Shown here in pieces: positions 52,797 to 64,000 of a DNA stretch of 64,000 nt. Source of the DNA: Sorex araneus (taxonomy: Eukaryota; Chordata; Mammalia; Eulipotyphla; Soricidae); contig NC_073305.1 in the NCBI RefSeq assembly GCF_027595985.1, positions 87,166,626 to 87,230,625 on the forward strand, written 5' to 3'. The position numbers and the translations under genes are program-made. The number at the start of each line of letters is the position of its first letter. The stretch's first letter is position 1. The notes beneath the pieces were generated by a model, which worked only from the letters and a program-made list of their open reading frames with translations, ran no database searches and was not told the origin of the DNA.

Positions 52797-54000
52797 TCAC
52801 ATTTTAATTCATGCATTTGTTGGACACATTGCTTCAATACTTTGACTGTTATGAATAATACTTCAGTGAACATTAGATGCAAATAAAAAATTCTCATCTT
52901 TCTTTCTATATTTAATACCTTTTCCCCCATTTCCTTGCATAATTTTACTGACTAGAACTTAGTGTTATGTAAACTAGGAGTCATTAGAGTGGGTATCTTT
53001 ATCTTATATATGTCTTTGAGGAAAAGCACCCACTTTTTCAGTATTGATTACGATACGATGTTGCTGTGGGTTTGTTATTGTACTGGACGATGGTCCTTTT
53101 ATACATGATTTTTCAACATTTTCATCATGAAAATATGTGTTTTGTCAGCCACCTTTTCTGCATCTAGTGAGATGATCTGGTGATTTTTATCTTCTGTTAA
53201 TGTGGTATCATATATCAATTTATATTGCAAACCATCCTTGCATCTCAGAAATAAATATCATTTTATCATATTGTATGATTCTTTGTGCTGTTAAATGCAG
53301 TTTGCAGATCTTTTGTTGAGAATTTTTGCATCTATATCAGTAGGGACGTTAGTCTATAATTTTTTTCCTTGAAATATTCTAATCTGGTTTTTATATCAGG
53401 GTAGTGCTGGCCTTTTAAGATTATGTTGGGAAATATTTCTTCCTGTTCACTTGCTAGAATGAAGGAGTATTCATTCTAATTTAAATATTTGGTAGAATCC
53501 ACTAGTGAAACTAATGGATACTAGTGAAACTAGAAGTAGTGAAATCTTGGGCATTTCTTTTTTAGAAGGTGTTTGAATTCTAATTTAATCTCTTTTATTG
53601 GTCTGTTTGGATTATCCTATTTCTTGATTCAGACTTAAGTTGCATTTTTGGGGGAATTTATAAATATATTTTAAATTACCAAACTTGCTGACATGTTCTT
53701 GTTCATAGTAGTTTCTCATGATCTTTTGTATTTGTTGTAATGACAAAATTTGCATTTCTGATTTCCCATAAAATTGCACTATATCTTAATAAAAAGGATC
53801 AGGGTGGAATAATTAAGTTTAAGACTGTAATATGCATGTATTGTCTTCTAAATGAATGTATGAATATGTGTGTCATTGTAATAAGGAAGTCCATTTTTCC
53901 CCCCTGATTATGAAAGCCAGGCAGTTGTGCAGAGATAAGTTTCCATTGGTTCAAGGACTAAAATAATCAAAAATCTCATGCTAAGACCAGTTTAATTTTT

Positions 54001-54935
54001 TAAAAAAAAAGATTTTTTATTGAATCACCATAAATTACAAACTTATTCATGACTGAGTTGCGGGCAAACAATTTTCCAACATCAGTCCTTTCACTAGTTT
54101 TCTCCTCCACCAGTGTCCTCATTTTCCCTCCAACACCCCAATCTGCCACTGTGGAAAGCAATCTTTTCATCCCCCACCCCACCTTTTTAGATACAGTGGT
54201 TTACAAAACTTACTGATGGAATTGCATGTCACTTTATCTCCTTTCACAACCTAGCCCTTCTCCAGAGTGACCATTTCCCTCTATCATAATCGTAGTGGTC
54301 CCTTCCTTGACCTCTCCTACCTCATTCCCCTTTTCCTCCACCCCCAAAAGCTTCCCTTTAAAAGAAAAAGAAGAAATGTCAAAAAAAAAAAAAAAAGAAC
54401 CAGTTCTGTTTTTCCTGTCTGTTGCCTTTTGGCATTGGTTATTCCCCCTAATGTTTCTTTGTAGCCTGCATATGAGTGATATTATTCTGTGTGTGTCCCT
54501 TTCCCCTTGACTCATGTCACTTAACATGATACTCTACAGATCCATCCATGTGTCAGCAAATTGCATGATTTCATCTTTTATCATGGCCAAATAGTTTTTC
54601 ATTGTGTATATGTACCATAAATTCTTTATCCAGTCATCTGTTCTTGGGCGCTTGGGCTGTTTGCAGATTTTGGCTATTTTGAATAGTGCTTCAACAAACA
54701 TAGGAGTGCTGGGGTCTTTTCTACATTGGGTTTTTGAGTCCCTGGGATATATTCCCAGGAGTGGAATTGTTGGGTTGTAAGGAAACACAATTCTTAGTTT
54801 TTTTGAGGAATGTCCATATTGTCTTCCCAAAAAGGCTAAACCAGTTCACATTCCCACCAGCAGTGAAGGGGGGTCCCTTCCCCTCCTCCATCCAGTCCAG
54901 CACTGGTTGTGGTTATTTTTTGATGCATAGAAGAC
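54001..54935 (-). mobile_element. 5'-truncated L1, reverse
   Basis: 3' tail complement (TTTTTTATTGAATCACC) through 3' UTR into ORF2: complements of TATACACAATGAAAAACTATTTGG and AACCCAACAATTCCACTCC are present. Older than the L1 at 41572. An A-rich expansion sits at 54360-54395. Confidence 0.93.
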
Positions 54936-55093
54936 CCTTTGTTTTTACGTAAATATTCATCTCACACTCTAAATTCTGTGATTCCTCATTACCCTATCAA
55001 ATGAAGTACATGAGGAGGCTAGTGAGCTCAGGCAGCTGCTTTTCCTTGGGTCTAGGAAAGTGATTTAGCTTAAAATACAAGAAATTTCTCCAA

Positions 55094-55220
55094 GGGGTAG
55101 GACACTTGTCTTGCACACCCCTGACTTGGGTCATCATATATGTCCTGCTAAGCATGGCCAGGAGTGATTTCTGAGTGTGGAGCCAGGAGTAAGCCCTTAA
55201 AATCACCGTGTGTTGCCCCA
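55094..55220 (+). mobile_element. SINE-A fragment, old
   Basis: AGGGGTAGGACACTTGTCTTGCAC to GGCCAGGAGTGATTTCTGAGTG, then AATCACCGTGTGTTGCCCC. First half of the head missing. Confidence 0.7.
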
Positions 55221-55307
55221 ACACACACACACACATGTATGTATGTATGTGTGTGTGTGTGTGTGTGTATATATACATATATACATATATATATATATGT
55301 ATATATA
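55221..55307. repeat. Alternating (AC)n(GT)n(AT)n tract
   Basis: Strict alternation over about 87 bases; the AC block and GT block are complementary and can snap back. Confidence 0.95.
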
Positions 55308-55315
55308 AGACATTT

Positions 55316-55443
55316 CTGGGCCAAAGAGATAAAGAGATAGCTGAATGGACTGGGTGCATGCTTTACACAAAAAGGTGGTTTGGATTCAGTCTCCAGGGCC
55401 ACATGGTCCTCTGAGCATTGCTGGGTATGATCCAATAATTTAA
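55316..55443 (+). mobile_element. SINE-A copy, old
   Basis: GGGCCAAAGAGATAAAGAGATAGCTGAATGG head and GGTCCTCTGAGCATTGCTGGG body. Confidence 0.6.
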
Positions 55444-55507
55444 TTTTTCATGGAACATATTAAGAACATTTTAATGTAATGCTGAACTTTCTGATTTAAA
55501 TTTAGTG

Positions 55508-55685
55508 CTTTTTGTTTTTTGGCTTTTTGGGTCACACCTGGTGATGCACAAGGGTTACTCCTGGCTCATGCACTCAGGAATTAACTTTGCGGTGTTCAGG
55601 GGACCATATGGGATACTGGGAATTGAACCTTGGTCGGCCGTGTGCAAGGCAAATGCCCTACCTGCAGTGCTATCGCTCCAGCCCT
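55508..55685 (-). mobile_element. SINE-A copy 135 bp before EFHC1 exon 2
   Basis: Antisense to the gene. TAAATTTAGTG flanks it as the TSD. The T-rich tail side precedes several AG dinucleotides, an exonisation-prone arrangement. Confidence 0.95.
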
Positions 55686-55822
55686 GTAAATTTAGTGATC
55701 TTTTTACACAACAGTTTAAGTAGTTTTTCTATAGTTTGCACTTTTTTCAAAAATATTAATATCAATGACTAACAATATTAATCATAAAATATTATTAATG
55801 ACATACTTCTTTTCTTTCTCAG

Positions 55823-56044
55823 AAAACAGCCTTTCACAGAAGCCAGACATTGGACTACAGGAATGGCTATGCAGTTATTCGACGTCCAACAGTTGGGATA
55901 GGTGGGGATCCTCTCCCGCTCAACCAGCTGTCCCAGGATGAACTGGAGGAATTGGCCTCCAAGACTCCACTTCTAACTTACGGTGAAGCTAGACGGGCCC
56001 CACCTGCACAATTTGTTCCTGCACATGTGGCTTTTGACAAAAAG
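55823..56044 (+). CDS. EFHC1: EFHC1 (myoclonin-1), coding exon 2
   Basis: 74 codons in phase 0, from [18 protein letters not shown] to [16 protein letters not shown], the same length as the recalled human exon. [10 protein letters not shown] is strictly conserved; about a quarter of positions differ from human, mostly in the segment after it ([17 protein letters not shown]). The acceptor has a strong pyrimidine tract. The donor AAG|GTATCA is weak at positions +4 to +6. With exon 1 it gives the first 94 residues, ending just before the first DM10 domain. Later exons lie beyond 64000. The N-terminal region is reported to be needed for spindle and midbody association. Confidence 0.96.
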
Positions 56045-56629
56045 GTATCATCTGGAATTTTTGGATTACCCCCTTGAATTCAGATTTCTGAGAGCCAACT
56101 GTGCAGAAAAGTCAGTAAACCACAGGTTTTCCAGAGTGCTCTGAGGAAAAATTATTCAAATGCCTCAACCCTTAGTCATAGACAGCTGAACTCAGGATTA
56201 AAAGAGTCTTTCTTCGGTCAGGAAGCTGATTACAGAGAATAATTCCCTGTAGTCTTCACTGGAATATTTTCCGGATACAGTTGGATGAATTCTAAATTAC
56301 TGTTTATTATATAGCTCTGTATTTATTCCTCCTGGGTGTTTCCTACTTTTAAAAAGTCCTATATCCTGTAGTAATAACAAATCCCTTAATCTCTGTGAAG
56401 TACAAAATGTCATCATGACAAGACTCCATTTTGTTTATATAGAATATCTCATAAATTTTTGTTTTTCTCTGGGAATGTTTCAGGTTTGACATGAAGTGTA
56501 CCCTTAGGATAGGATAGCATTTTTGTTTTTGTCATATTTACTCTGTGCTTTGTTGTCTGCATTGCCTTATATCCTTATCATCCTTAATTTTGTCACCAAG
56601 TCATTTCTTTTCAACTAAGATTAAAGTGT

Positions 56630-56803
56630 TTTTTTTTTCTCTTTTTGGGTCACACCTGGTAATGCACAGGGGTTACTCCTGGCTCTGCACTCAGGAATCA
56701 CTCCTGGCGGTCCTCAGGGGACCATATAGGATGCTGGGAATTGAACCCGGGTAGACCGCGTGCAAGGCAAACACCCTACCCATTGTACTATCACTCCAGC
56801 CCC
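56630..56803 (-). mobile_element. SINE-A copy
   Basis: Near-intact minus-strand copy. AAAGTGTTTTT on both sides is the probable TSD. Confidence 0.95.
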
Positions 56804-57390
56804 AGGTGAAAGTGTTTTTAACCTTAGCCATGCAGCAGACTCTCTAGTTGGACTTTTAAGAAAAACTCAACTCTCATTGATCCTAAGTTTTATATTTTAA
56901 CATATGAAAGCTGAAGCTGAGAGCTGCTGGTCAGTTTTTATAAGTTAGCTTTCCTAATTTACTCCTAGCCTTTGTTCTTTTTTCTCTTGTTGCTTTTCTA
57001 AAGAATCTTTTACTAATTTTTTAATGTCTTAACATTTTTGTCCAACTAGTCACCCTTTAATGAGTACGCATTGATGCTAGAGATTCAACAATACAAAATA
57101 AGCTGGCAGTGAAACCATGCCACTTGCATTAATAATTGCTTCATGTAAAACTGTTTCTAAGTATCCAGTAGGATCCATATAACCTCCCCCTTTGCCATTT
57201 CAGTTGATTTATTTGACACTAACAAATCTACGTATATTGTTCTTAGACTGAATCTAAATATACACTAAATAGTATCAGTTATATAGGTGTTGTATATAAA
57301 TACATGATTTCCCCTCCTCTCATTTTCCTACCCTTCCCTCTCCTCTCCTCCCTAACCCTTCCTCTTCCTTCCCTTCTTCTCTCTTCTTTT

Positions 57391-57564
57391 CATTTTTTTT
57401 AAATTTTGGGTCACACCCAACAATGCATAGGGCTTAATTTTGTCTCTGCACTCAGCCTCATCACAACTGGTGAGGCTCCGGGAGCCAATTGGGGTGCCTC
57501 AGATTGAACAGGGTTGTCCACATGGCAAGGCAAGTGACCTACTTCTGTACTATCTCTTCGAGTC
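57391..57564 (-). mobile_element. SINE-A copy, old
   Basis: TTTGGGTCACACCCAACAATGC and GTACTATCTCTTCGAGTCC. Middle strongly changed (GGTGAGGCTCCGGGAGCC). Confidence 0.7.
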
Positions 57565-57586
57565 CATTCTCTCCTAAAAAAAAAAT

Positions 57587-57587
<1 letters not shown>

Positions 57588-57628
<41 letters not shown>

Positions 57629-57630
57629 CA
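57588..57630. repeat. (TG)n(CG)n tract
   Basis: About 17 TG units run into GCGCGCGCA, strictly alternating. Confidence 0.95.
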
Positions 57631-58428
57631 TTCAAAGTTGTGATTGGTACTGCAAAATCAGAATATTAGGGAGAGGGATGAAAATATAAAGAGAAGAGTG
57701 GCATAGGCATTTTACAGTTTATCAAGATATAAATCTTATAACTTTATACTGAAAGTAATATTATAAACTGGAAAATAATAAAGTCAATCATATTAATGAG
57801 AAAGTAGTAACTTCAAATAGGGAGGACAAGAAAATAGGATTCGTGCTTTTTGTTTTTCTGTTGTTACTTTGTGCTATTGCCATTATTTATACTTTTACAA
57901 ATTCATAACTTATTTCTGGAAAATTATTCATTTTACTTTAATCATATCATTTTAATATATAGATGTTCCTTACCATAGATAATGAAGTATAATAGTAGTT
58001 ATATGTCTAGTTTTGAAACGAAAATTTCTTTTTTGCCCTGTGTGAACTAAGATTTATACAAATTAAATCAGTGTTTAATAATTGAGGAAATTCCAAAATG
58101 AATACCTTAATAGCCATCATATTTATCCAGATTTTGAACATTATTTATTCTTTTCATCATTCTTAGAATACAACGTCATTTCTTGTTTAGGTGATTAATG
58201 TCCAGGACATCTACTTTGACTACCTTCTTCTTTTTTTCCTCCTGTATAATTCTGCTCCTTGTTAACCATGATGTTCTACTTATTAAGCCAACTGTTCTTT
58301 CTTCTTTAACCTTCATGTTACTTCCTTTCAAACAATCTAGTCACTGTGGTACTTCTCTGTGTAAAGTTATACTTTGATGTCTGAAAAGAGTTGCTTTTAT
58401 CTTCTGACTCCTTTAAACATTAGTATTT

Positions 58429-58605
58429 TGGGGCCTGAGAGATAATCTTGGGGTTAAAGTGCTTGCCTTGTGTGTGATCAATACCAGTCTGATCTTTGAT
58501 ACTACCTGGTCCTACTGAAAACTGTCAGGCGTGACCCATGAGCACAGAGCCAGAAGTAGCTCCTGAGAACTACTGGGTGTGAGTGACTCCAGAAACAAAA
58601 ACACT
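58429..58605 (+). mobile_element. SINE-A copy, old
   Basis: GGGGCCTGAGAGATAATCTTGGGG head, GAGCACAGAGCCAGAAGTAGC body, AAACAAAAACAC tail. Confidence 0.75.
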
Positions 58606-59056
58606 TTATTCCTCACTTGACTGTCAGATTACTTGTAATCTGACTTCTCTTCACCTTTAAGTCCAACTTTGTCCAGGTAGCCAGATTTTACTAAATCTAG
58701 AAATGGTTCTTTTACTAGCAATATCTTTGGCCTGTTCTTTAGACCTGCTTACAAAGTTTCTTCCTTCTTAAAACTGCCCTTTTTGAATAGTTTTCTTCTT
58801 TCTTATTGTTTGCTTTTTACTCTGGCCTCCATAGAATTTAATGTAAACTGTACTTCATGCAGTAAGCATTTTTCAAGGTTCCATTTTCATTCTGTCTTCT
58901 TAAGAGTACTCACCCACTTCCATGGTTTCAGCTGTTACCTCATGGGAATAACTAACAAAATCTACAGTTTTGGGCATGTTGAAATTCCAGACCTTTCCAG
59001 ACCTAGATATCCTGATACCGGGATAACTTCACCTGGATGAGCTATTGGAACCGCAG

Positions 59057-59060
<4 letters not shown>

Positions 59061-59090
<30 letters not shown>
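59061..59090. repeat. (TA)n microsatellite
   Basis: Fifteen TA units beside the 3' end of an L1. Confidence 0.95.
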
Positions 59091-59091
<1 letters not shown>

Positions 59092-59308
59092 TTAAATTTT
59101 ATTTTATTCTTATTATTGTTATTATTGAATCACAGTGAGATACACAGATACAAAGTTGTTCATGATTGGGTTGCAAAGAATGTTCCAACACTCATCCCTT
59201 CACCAGTGCACATTTCTCCACTCTAATGTTCCCAGTTTCTGTATATTTCTGACTCAGCTCAGCTTCTTTCCCCAAAGACATGCTTTTTCTGTGTATTTTT
59301 CTTAATAG

Positions 59309-59392
59309 TTACTGTCACTGTATCCTGTTGCTCATCGATTTGTTCGAGCGGGCACCAGTAACGTCTCTCATTGTAAGACTTATTATTACTGT
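59309..59392 (-). mobile_element. SINE-B 3' fragment
   Basis: ACTGTCACTGTATCCTGTTGCTCATCGATTTG to the hairpin 3 arm (GTCTCTCATTGTAAGAC); the rest, including the head, is absent. Confidence 0.88.
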
Positions 59393-59597
59393 AATGTCAT
59401 GATTTCTGGTAGTATAAATACTTATGTTTTAGGCATGCAATTTTACTGCATCATATCCCCCACTAGCATAAATATTCCTCTGCCTCTATCCTTAGGTACC
59501 TTCTTATCCACCCTCCTCCACCCCAGTTTGGCAGACTCAGTTCTGTAGGCCAACTCTCAGGATTTGTTCTCTTTGGTCATTGTCTATTCCCTTGCTT

Positions 59598-59767
59598 TTT
59601 TTTTTCTTTTTGGGTCACACCCGGTGATGCGCAGGGGTTCCTCCTGGCTCTGCACTCAGGAATTACCCCTGCCAGTGCTGGGGTAATTAATATGGGATGC
59701 TGGGAATCGAACCCGGGTTGGCCGAGTACAAGGCAAATGCCCTACCCACTGTGCTATCACTCCAACC
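59598..59767 (-). mobile_element. SINE-A copy
   Basis: GGGTCACACCCGGTGATGCGCAGGGG and GGGAATCGAACCCGGGTTGGCC. CCCTTGCTTT on both sides is the TSD. Confidence 0.94.
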
Positions 59768-60814
59768 CCTTGCTTTGTTTTTTAATGTGTCACATGTAAG
59801 TGAGATCATTCAGTATTTGTCTCTCTCCTTCTGATTTACTTTGTTTAGCATGAAACCATCCATTACATCTAAGTTGCAGTGAAAAAGATTTCATCTTTTC
59901 CTAGATCTGAATAGCAATTCATTGTACACCACAATTTATCTACTTGGGTTGTTTATAGATTTTTGGCTATTGCTAACAGCACTGCAATGAACATGTCTTT
60001 TCAAATTAATGTTCCTGTATTCGTGGGATAGATGCCAAGGAGTGATATTACTGGGTCAAGTGGGAGTTCTATTTTTAATTTTTTAAAAATCCTTATACTG
60101 TTTTTCACAGAGTTTGAACCAAAGTCTAACTAACAGTGAATGAGGGCTCCTTTCTTACCACAGCCCAGTAGCACTGATTGTTTCCAGCCTTTTTGATTGG
60201 TCCATTTTTACTATGTGAGGTCACTTCATTTTCATTTTGATTGCATTTTCCTAGTAGTGATAATGAACGTTTTTGCATATGCCTGTTAGCCAGCTATGTT
60301 TACATTGATATGTTATTTTCAGTTCCTCTCCCCAGGTTTTGATAGCTTCCTTGTTGTTGTTGAGTTTTGTGAATGCTTTATATATCCTGGATATTAGCCC
60401 TTTGTTCATGTGGGTTGTTGAACATTTTCTCCCACTTAGTATGGTCTTTTATTTCAGCGATTGTTTTTTTCACAGCAAAGAAACTCTTAAGTTTGGTGTA
60501 TCTATTAATTTATTTATGCTTTTATTTCTTTACCAGTGTCATTGAATCATAGAAGATGTTGATAAAGAAAATAGCATGAAAATTTATACCTATGTTTATC
60601 TTAGTATGTTTTATGGTCTAATATTGTAGTCTACTATTGAAATTTTTTATCTATTTTGAATAAATTTTTGTGTATAAAGTGAGAAAGTGACTATGGATTC
60701 ATGTTTTTGCATGTGGGTATCCAGTTTTCTCAGCACTGTTTGTTGAAGAGGTCTTTCTTGTTCTGCTTCATATATGTACCTTTTTTTCTTGCCTACTTCA
60801 TATATTTACCTTCT

Positions 60815-60870
60815 TTAGATGCATGCAAGGCAAGCACCCTATTATTTGTACTATCTCTCTGGACCTATAT
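60815..60870 (-). mobile_element. SINE-A head fragment
   Basis: GATGCATGCAAGGCAAGCACCC ... GTACTATCTCTCTGGACC. Confidence 0.6.
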
Positions 60871-61297
60871 TCTTTTATTTCATTTTTGACTGATTGCTCA
60901 GCAGTATGTTATTTAGTTTCCAAGTGTTTGAGTTATTTCTAGCTTTGTGGTTTATTTCCATCTTCAAAGCAGAGAGTTCTTAGAAGATACTTGATATGAT
61001 TTTTATCTTCTTGATTTTATGGATACATGTGTATTTTCTAGCATGTGGCATATATAGGAAATGTTCTGTGTGCACTAGAGAAAAATGTTTTGGGGGAGTG
61101 GTGAGTCCTATACATGTCTGTTAACCTTGTCTCTTCCATTTTTGTTTCTCAAGGCTGTTGTTTTCATACTAATTTTTAAATTCGGTTCATTTATCTAACA
61201 GTGAGAGACAGATGTTAAATTCACATACTGTTGTCAGTTGCTTTCTTCAGGCCTGTTAATAGTTGTTACATATATTTTTTGCTTCTTTAAACATATG

Positions 61298-61390
61298 TAA
61301 ATGTGTATATATATGTATATGAATAAATGTGTGTATATATATGTACATGAATACAAATGTCTATGTCTATGTCTATGTAAATGTATGTTT
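61298..61390. repeat. TATG/GTCTAT low-complexity tract
   Basis: Two near-repeats of AAATGTGTRTATATATATGT and then three GTCTAT units. Confidence 0.85.
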
Positions 61391-61501
61391 TGCAGTATAT
61401 GCTGTCATTTTGATGTATCGATCCTTTGATTATTATATAGTGGTCATTTCTCTCCCTTATGTAATCTTTCAATATGAAATTTATTTAAGTCTGATACATG
61501 T

Positions 61502-61889
61502 TTATCTGATCACCGTGAGGTACAGTTACAGGCTTACAAACTTTTGTGCTTGTGTTTCAGTCATACAATGATCGAGTACATATCCCTCCACCAGTGCCCA
61601 TTTTCCACCACCAATGGTCCCAGCATCCCTCCCGCACCCCGTCCCCTGCACCCTGCCCCACGTCTGTGGCGGGGCATTCCCTTTTGCTCTCTCTCTCCTT
61701 TTGGGTGTTGTGATTTGCAATAGAGGTATTGAGCGGCCATCATGTTCTGTCTATATGTCTACTTTTGGCACGCATCTTTCAACCCGAATGGGTTTTCCCA
61801 ACATCCTTTACTTGGTGTTCCCTTCTCTATCTGAGCTGCCATTTCCTTCAGCATGTTAGGCCAGTTTCCAAGCCGTGGAACAGACCTCC
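61502..61889 (-). mobile_element. Younger L1 3' UTR fragment
   Basis: GATCACCGTGAGGTACAGTTAC to CAGTTTCCAAGCCGTGGAACAGACC, close to 37100-37500 in the L1 at 37090. It lies within the older L1. Confidence 0.9.
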
Positions 61890-63427
61890 TGGAATCATTT
61901 TTAGACTGCTCTCTATGTGATTGTTCTTTAGCTTTTGAGCCTGCTTTTCATGATAGTTCAGATGTGTCTTTTGTAAGAAGCAGAAGTATAGGTTCTGATA
62001 GTTTTCTGATCCAGCCACACCCTGCCTTTGGATTGGTGAATAAGACCATTGATATTAATTGAAATTATAGAAATAAAGGAGTATGTCGCCACTTTTAATA
62101 TGGATCCTGGGTGTTTGTGAAGATATTTTACTTCTCCTGTACATTGATACATTGATATTGATATCTTTATTTCTATTTCTTTACCTGTACATTGATAAAT
62201 GCCTTTTATGTAATGACCAGGTTATATTTGCTCTCCTCTTTTGGGTTGTCTATGTATGTTTGTCTTGAGATTACCTACAGTTTACCTGCGCTGTTTTGAG
62301 TCTGTATCTTTCTTAAGTTCAAAGTTTAAGTTGAACCTTGAGCCCATTATCCAAGACTCCAGTGTTACTCTTTCCCTTTCCACATTGCATATTTTTAGTA
62401 TTTTGGGATTGATGCCAAGGATAGATGCTCTCCAGGTAGGGTTTCTTTATCTTTTATAGAAGACCATTCAGTGCGTTTTCCAGAGCTGGTTTAACAACAA
62501 AGAACTTGTTTAGCTGTTATTTGTAAAGAATTTCATCATTCCTTTGAATCTGAGTGTTAATCCAGCTGAATAGAATATTTTTGTTTGGAAATTTATTTCA
62601 TTCAACATGTTAGCAGGCAATGATAGGTTTGATGCTTGTTTTCCTTAATCTCAACAATGGATCTCTTTTTTAAGTCTAGGCTTTTACTGTGTGGCCTGCA
62701 ATCAGAAGAAGCAGGTGGGAGTTGTCTTTAATTCAGCTGGGGCTGGAAGATGTCCTAAGCTCCCCTTTGCTCTGCCCTGGATTTGGAATGGTGGGGCTTG
62801 CCCACAGCCAGGGCTATTTCAGGTTCACAAAGGACTCTTGTGAGCTTCTTGTGGTTTGCAGGGGGCAGCCGCAGGCCAATGTTATCTGTGCTGTAAATGT
62901 TGGCCCTGGATAACTTGTCTCTTCTATTTCCTGCCTCCAGCTCGAATTTTGTAAGGGTGGAGTCTCAAAGTTGTGATTCGGGTTTTTGGGTTGCCACTAG
63001 CTTATGCCTGGGCAGAGCTCAGCACTTCGGCAGTCTCTGCACTTCTGCCCCTCCCTGTGAATATTCTAAGTGTGCTGTAAGAGCTTGTGCATGGCCCATT
63101 GCTCTGCAGTGGAGAATGTTCTCTAGATGGTTGCAGGTTTCTCCAGTGCTCTTCTCATTGGTATCCTGTGCAGGGTTCTGTGTTTACTTCTCTGTTTTCT
63201 GCAGCCTTGACAATAAATACCCAAGGAGCACTCTCACATAGCTCCTTTCTCTGTCATCATGACCTGCCCTGCCCCTTCAACACGGTCTTGCCAGGTAATA
63301 TAAGCTTGAAACTGGAGCCATTTTTGTCTTTTTCTTTCATTCAGTCCCTCACATTTAGGTAACTGCCTAATTAAGTATCTTACACTTTCATTTCATCTGA
63401 GAAGAAATTAAATTGGAAAGATATTTT

Positions 63428-63548
63428 TGTTTGTTTTGGGAGTGGTGCCACTCCTGGCAGGACAGGGTTACAGTACATATGGCTTGCCAGGGATCAAACC
63501 TAGGAGGGCTGCCTGCGAGGCAACTGCCCTGCTCACTTTATCACTTTA
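63428..63548 (-). mobile_element. SINE-A copy, old
   Basis: GGCAGGACAGGGTTACAGTACATATGGCTTGCCAGGGATCAAACC, head CACTTTATCACTTTAGG. Confidence 0.65.
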
Positions 63549-63553
63549 GGTAG

Positions 63554-63795
63554 CACTGTAGCATTTTTGTCCTGTTGTTCATTGATTTGCTGGAGTGGGC
63601 ATCAATAATGTCTCCATTGTGAGACTTGTTACTGGTTTTGGCATATCGAATACACATGGGTAGCTTGCCACGCTCTGCCGTGCGGGTGAGATACTCTTCA
63701 GTAGCTTGCCGGACTTTCTGAGAGGGATGGGGGAATCGAACCCAGGTCGGCCATGTGCAAGGCAAACACCCTACCCACTGTGCTATTGCCCAGTT
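63554..63795 (-). mobile_element. SINE-B copy with TSD
   Basis: Full-length. ATCACTTTAGGTA (63541) / ATCACTATAGGTA (63797) differ at one base. Confidence 0.95.
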
Positions 63796-64000
63796 CATCA
63801 CTATAGGTATCATTTGTATCACTTGTCATTTGTCAATTTGTTCAAATGATAATACCTATCACTCTAGGTATTAACTATTAATATATTGTTAACTGTTGTA
63901 TTATAATTAAGCCTCAAGTTTATTTTTCTATGCTTTAACACTTCTACTTTTTCATCCTGAACAATTCCATTACGTAACTTTTCTGGAAAAATATTTGAAA

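Larger units (their letters stand above)
51760..53720 (-). mobile_element. Old L1, reverse, broken by SINEs
   Basis: From 3' UTR-like TTTTGATTGACATATAACATTG through ORF2 (complement of late ORF2 near 52800-52870; GGGTAGTGCTGGCCTTTTAAG and TATTTGGTAGAATCCACTAGTG near 53400-53510). Heavily diverged, with gaps. Confidence 0.7.
47566..55822 (+). other. EFHC1: EFHC1 intron 1
   Basis: About 8.3 kb. It starts with the CpG island edge and a giant polypyrimidine microsatellite, then SINEs, a truncated lineage-type L1 and a broken older L1. Acceptor TTCTTTTCTTTCTCAG ends at 55822. Unassigned stretches: 49210-49705, 50090-50670 and 53720-54000. Confidence 0.9.
59095..62680 (-). mobile_element. Long L1, reverse, with nested insertions
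   Basis: 3' tail complement at 59130 (GAATCACAGTGAGATACAC), then ORF2 in reverse to at least 62640 (complements of motifs such as GAGAAAATGTTCAACAACCC near 60418). Interrupted by a SINE-B piece, SINE-A copies and a younger L1 end. No long frame survives. Confidence 0.75.
56045..64000 (+). other. EFHC1: EFHC1 intron 2 (5' part)
   Basis: No further EFHC1 exon was recognised. Unassigned AT-rich stretches: 56045-56628, 56804-57390, 57632-58428, 58606-59060 and 62680-63427. Confidence 0.8.

Noticed and set aside
1-64000. CRISPR arrays, bacterial operons, phage or viral genes
   Set aside because: None seen. Spaced direct repeats here are SINE, L1 or microsatellite.

Overview
This is a mammalian chromosomal window. 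It carries one complete protein-coding region, PAQR8 (membrane progestin receptor beta), and the first two coding exons of EFHC1 (myoclonin-1), both on the + strand. Human has the same order and orientation at 6p12 (recalled, not searched). Most of the remainder is interspersed repeat. The dominant short element is a tRNA-derived SINE with a perfect Pol III B box and an oligo(A) tail. From memory it matches shrew SINEs, so a shrew (Soricidae, probably Sorex) is my best guess for the source. No bacterial, viral or CRISPR content was seen.

Layout. 1-24694: upstream and 5' intron territory of PAQR8, packed with SINEs, L1 pieces and a few ancient MIR/L2 relics. 24695-25776: last PAQR8 exon with the whole 354-codon reading frame. 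25777 to about 29350: probable long 3' UTR. About 29350-47100: intergenic, with many SINEs, several L1 3' ends and local duplications. 47120-47880: CpG island with the EFHC1 promoter and exon 1. 47566-55822: EFHC1 intron 1, beginning with about 0.8 kb of polypyrimidine microsatellite. 55823-56044: EFHC1 exon 2. 56045-64000: the start of intron 2, largely old L1.

Repeat names used here are mine. SINE-A has a tRNA-like head, a body running into a conserved CATATGG box, and an oligo(A) tail. SINE-B has the same head joined to an unrelated body that can fold into serial hairpins and ends in a short TGACAG-type repeat instead of poly(A). SINE-C is a short tRNA-Ala/ID-like element. Many copies keep target-site duplications (TSDs), so the order of insertions can be read, including SINE into SINE, L1 into SINE and young L1 into old L1.

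The two genes share orientation but show no sign of joint regulation. PAQR8 encodes a seven/eight-pass membrane receptor; EFHC1 encodes a microtubule and ciliary protein. The most unusual signal in the window is SINE-B: its body hairpins show pairing-preserving differences between copies, and its tail and insertion sites differ from those of the L1-type SINE-A.
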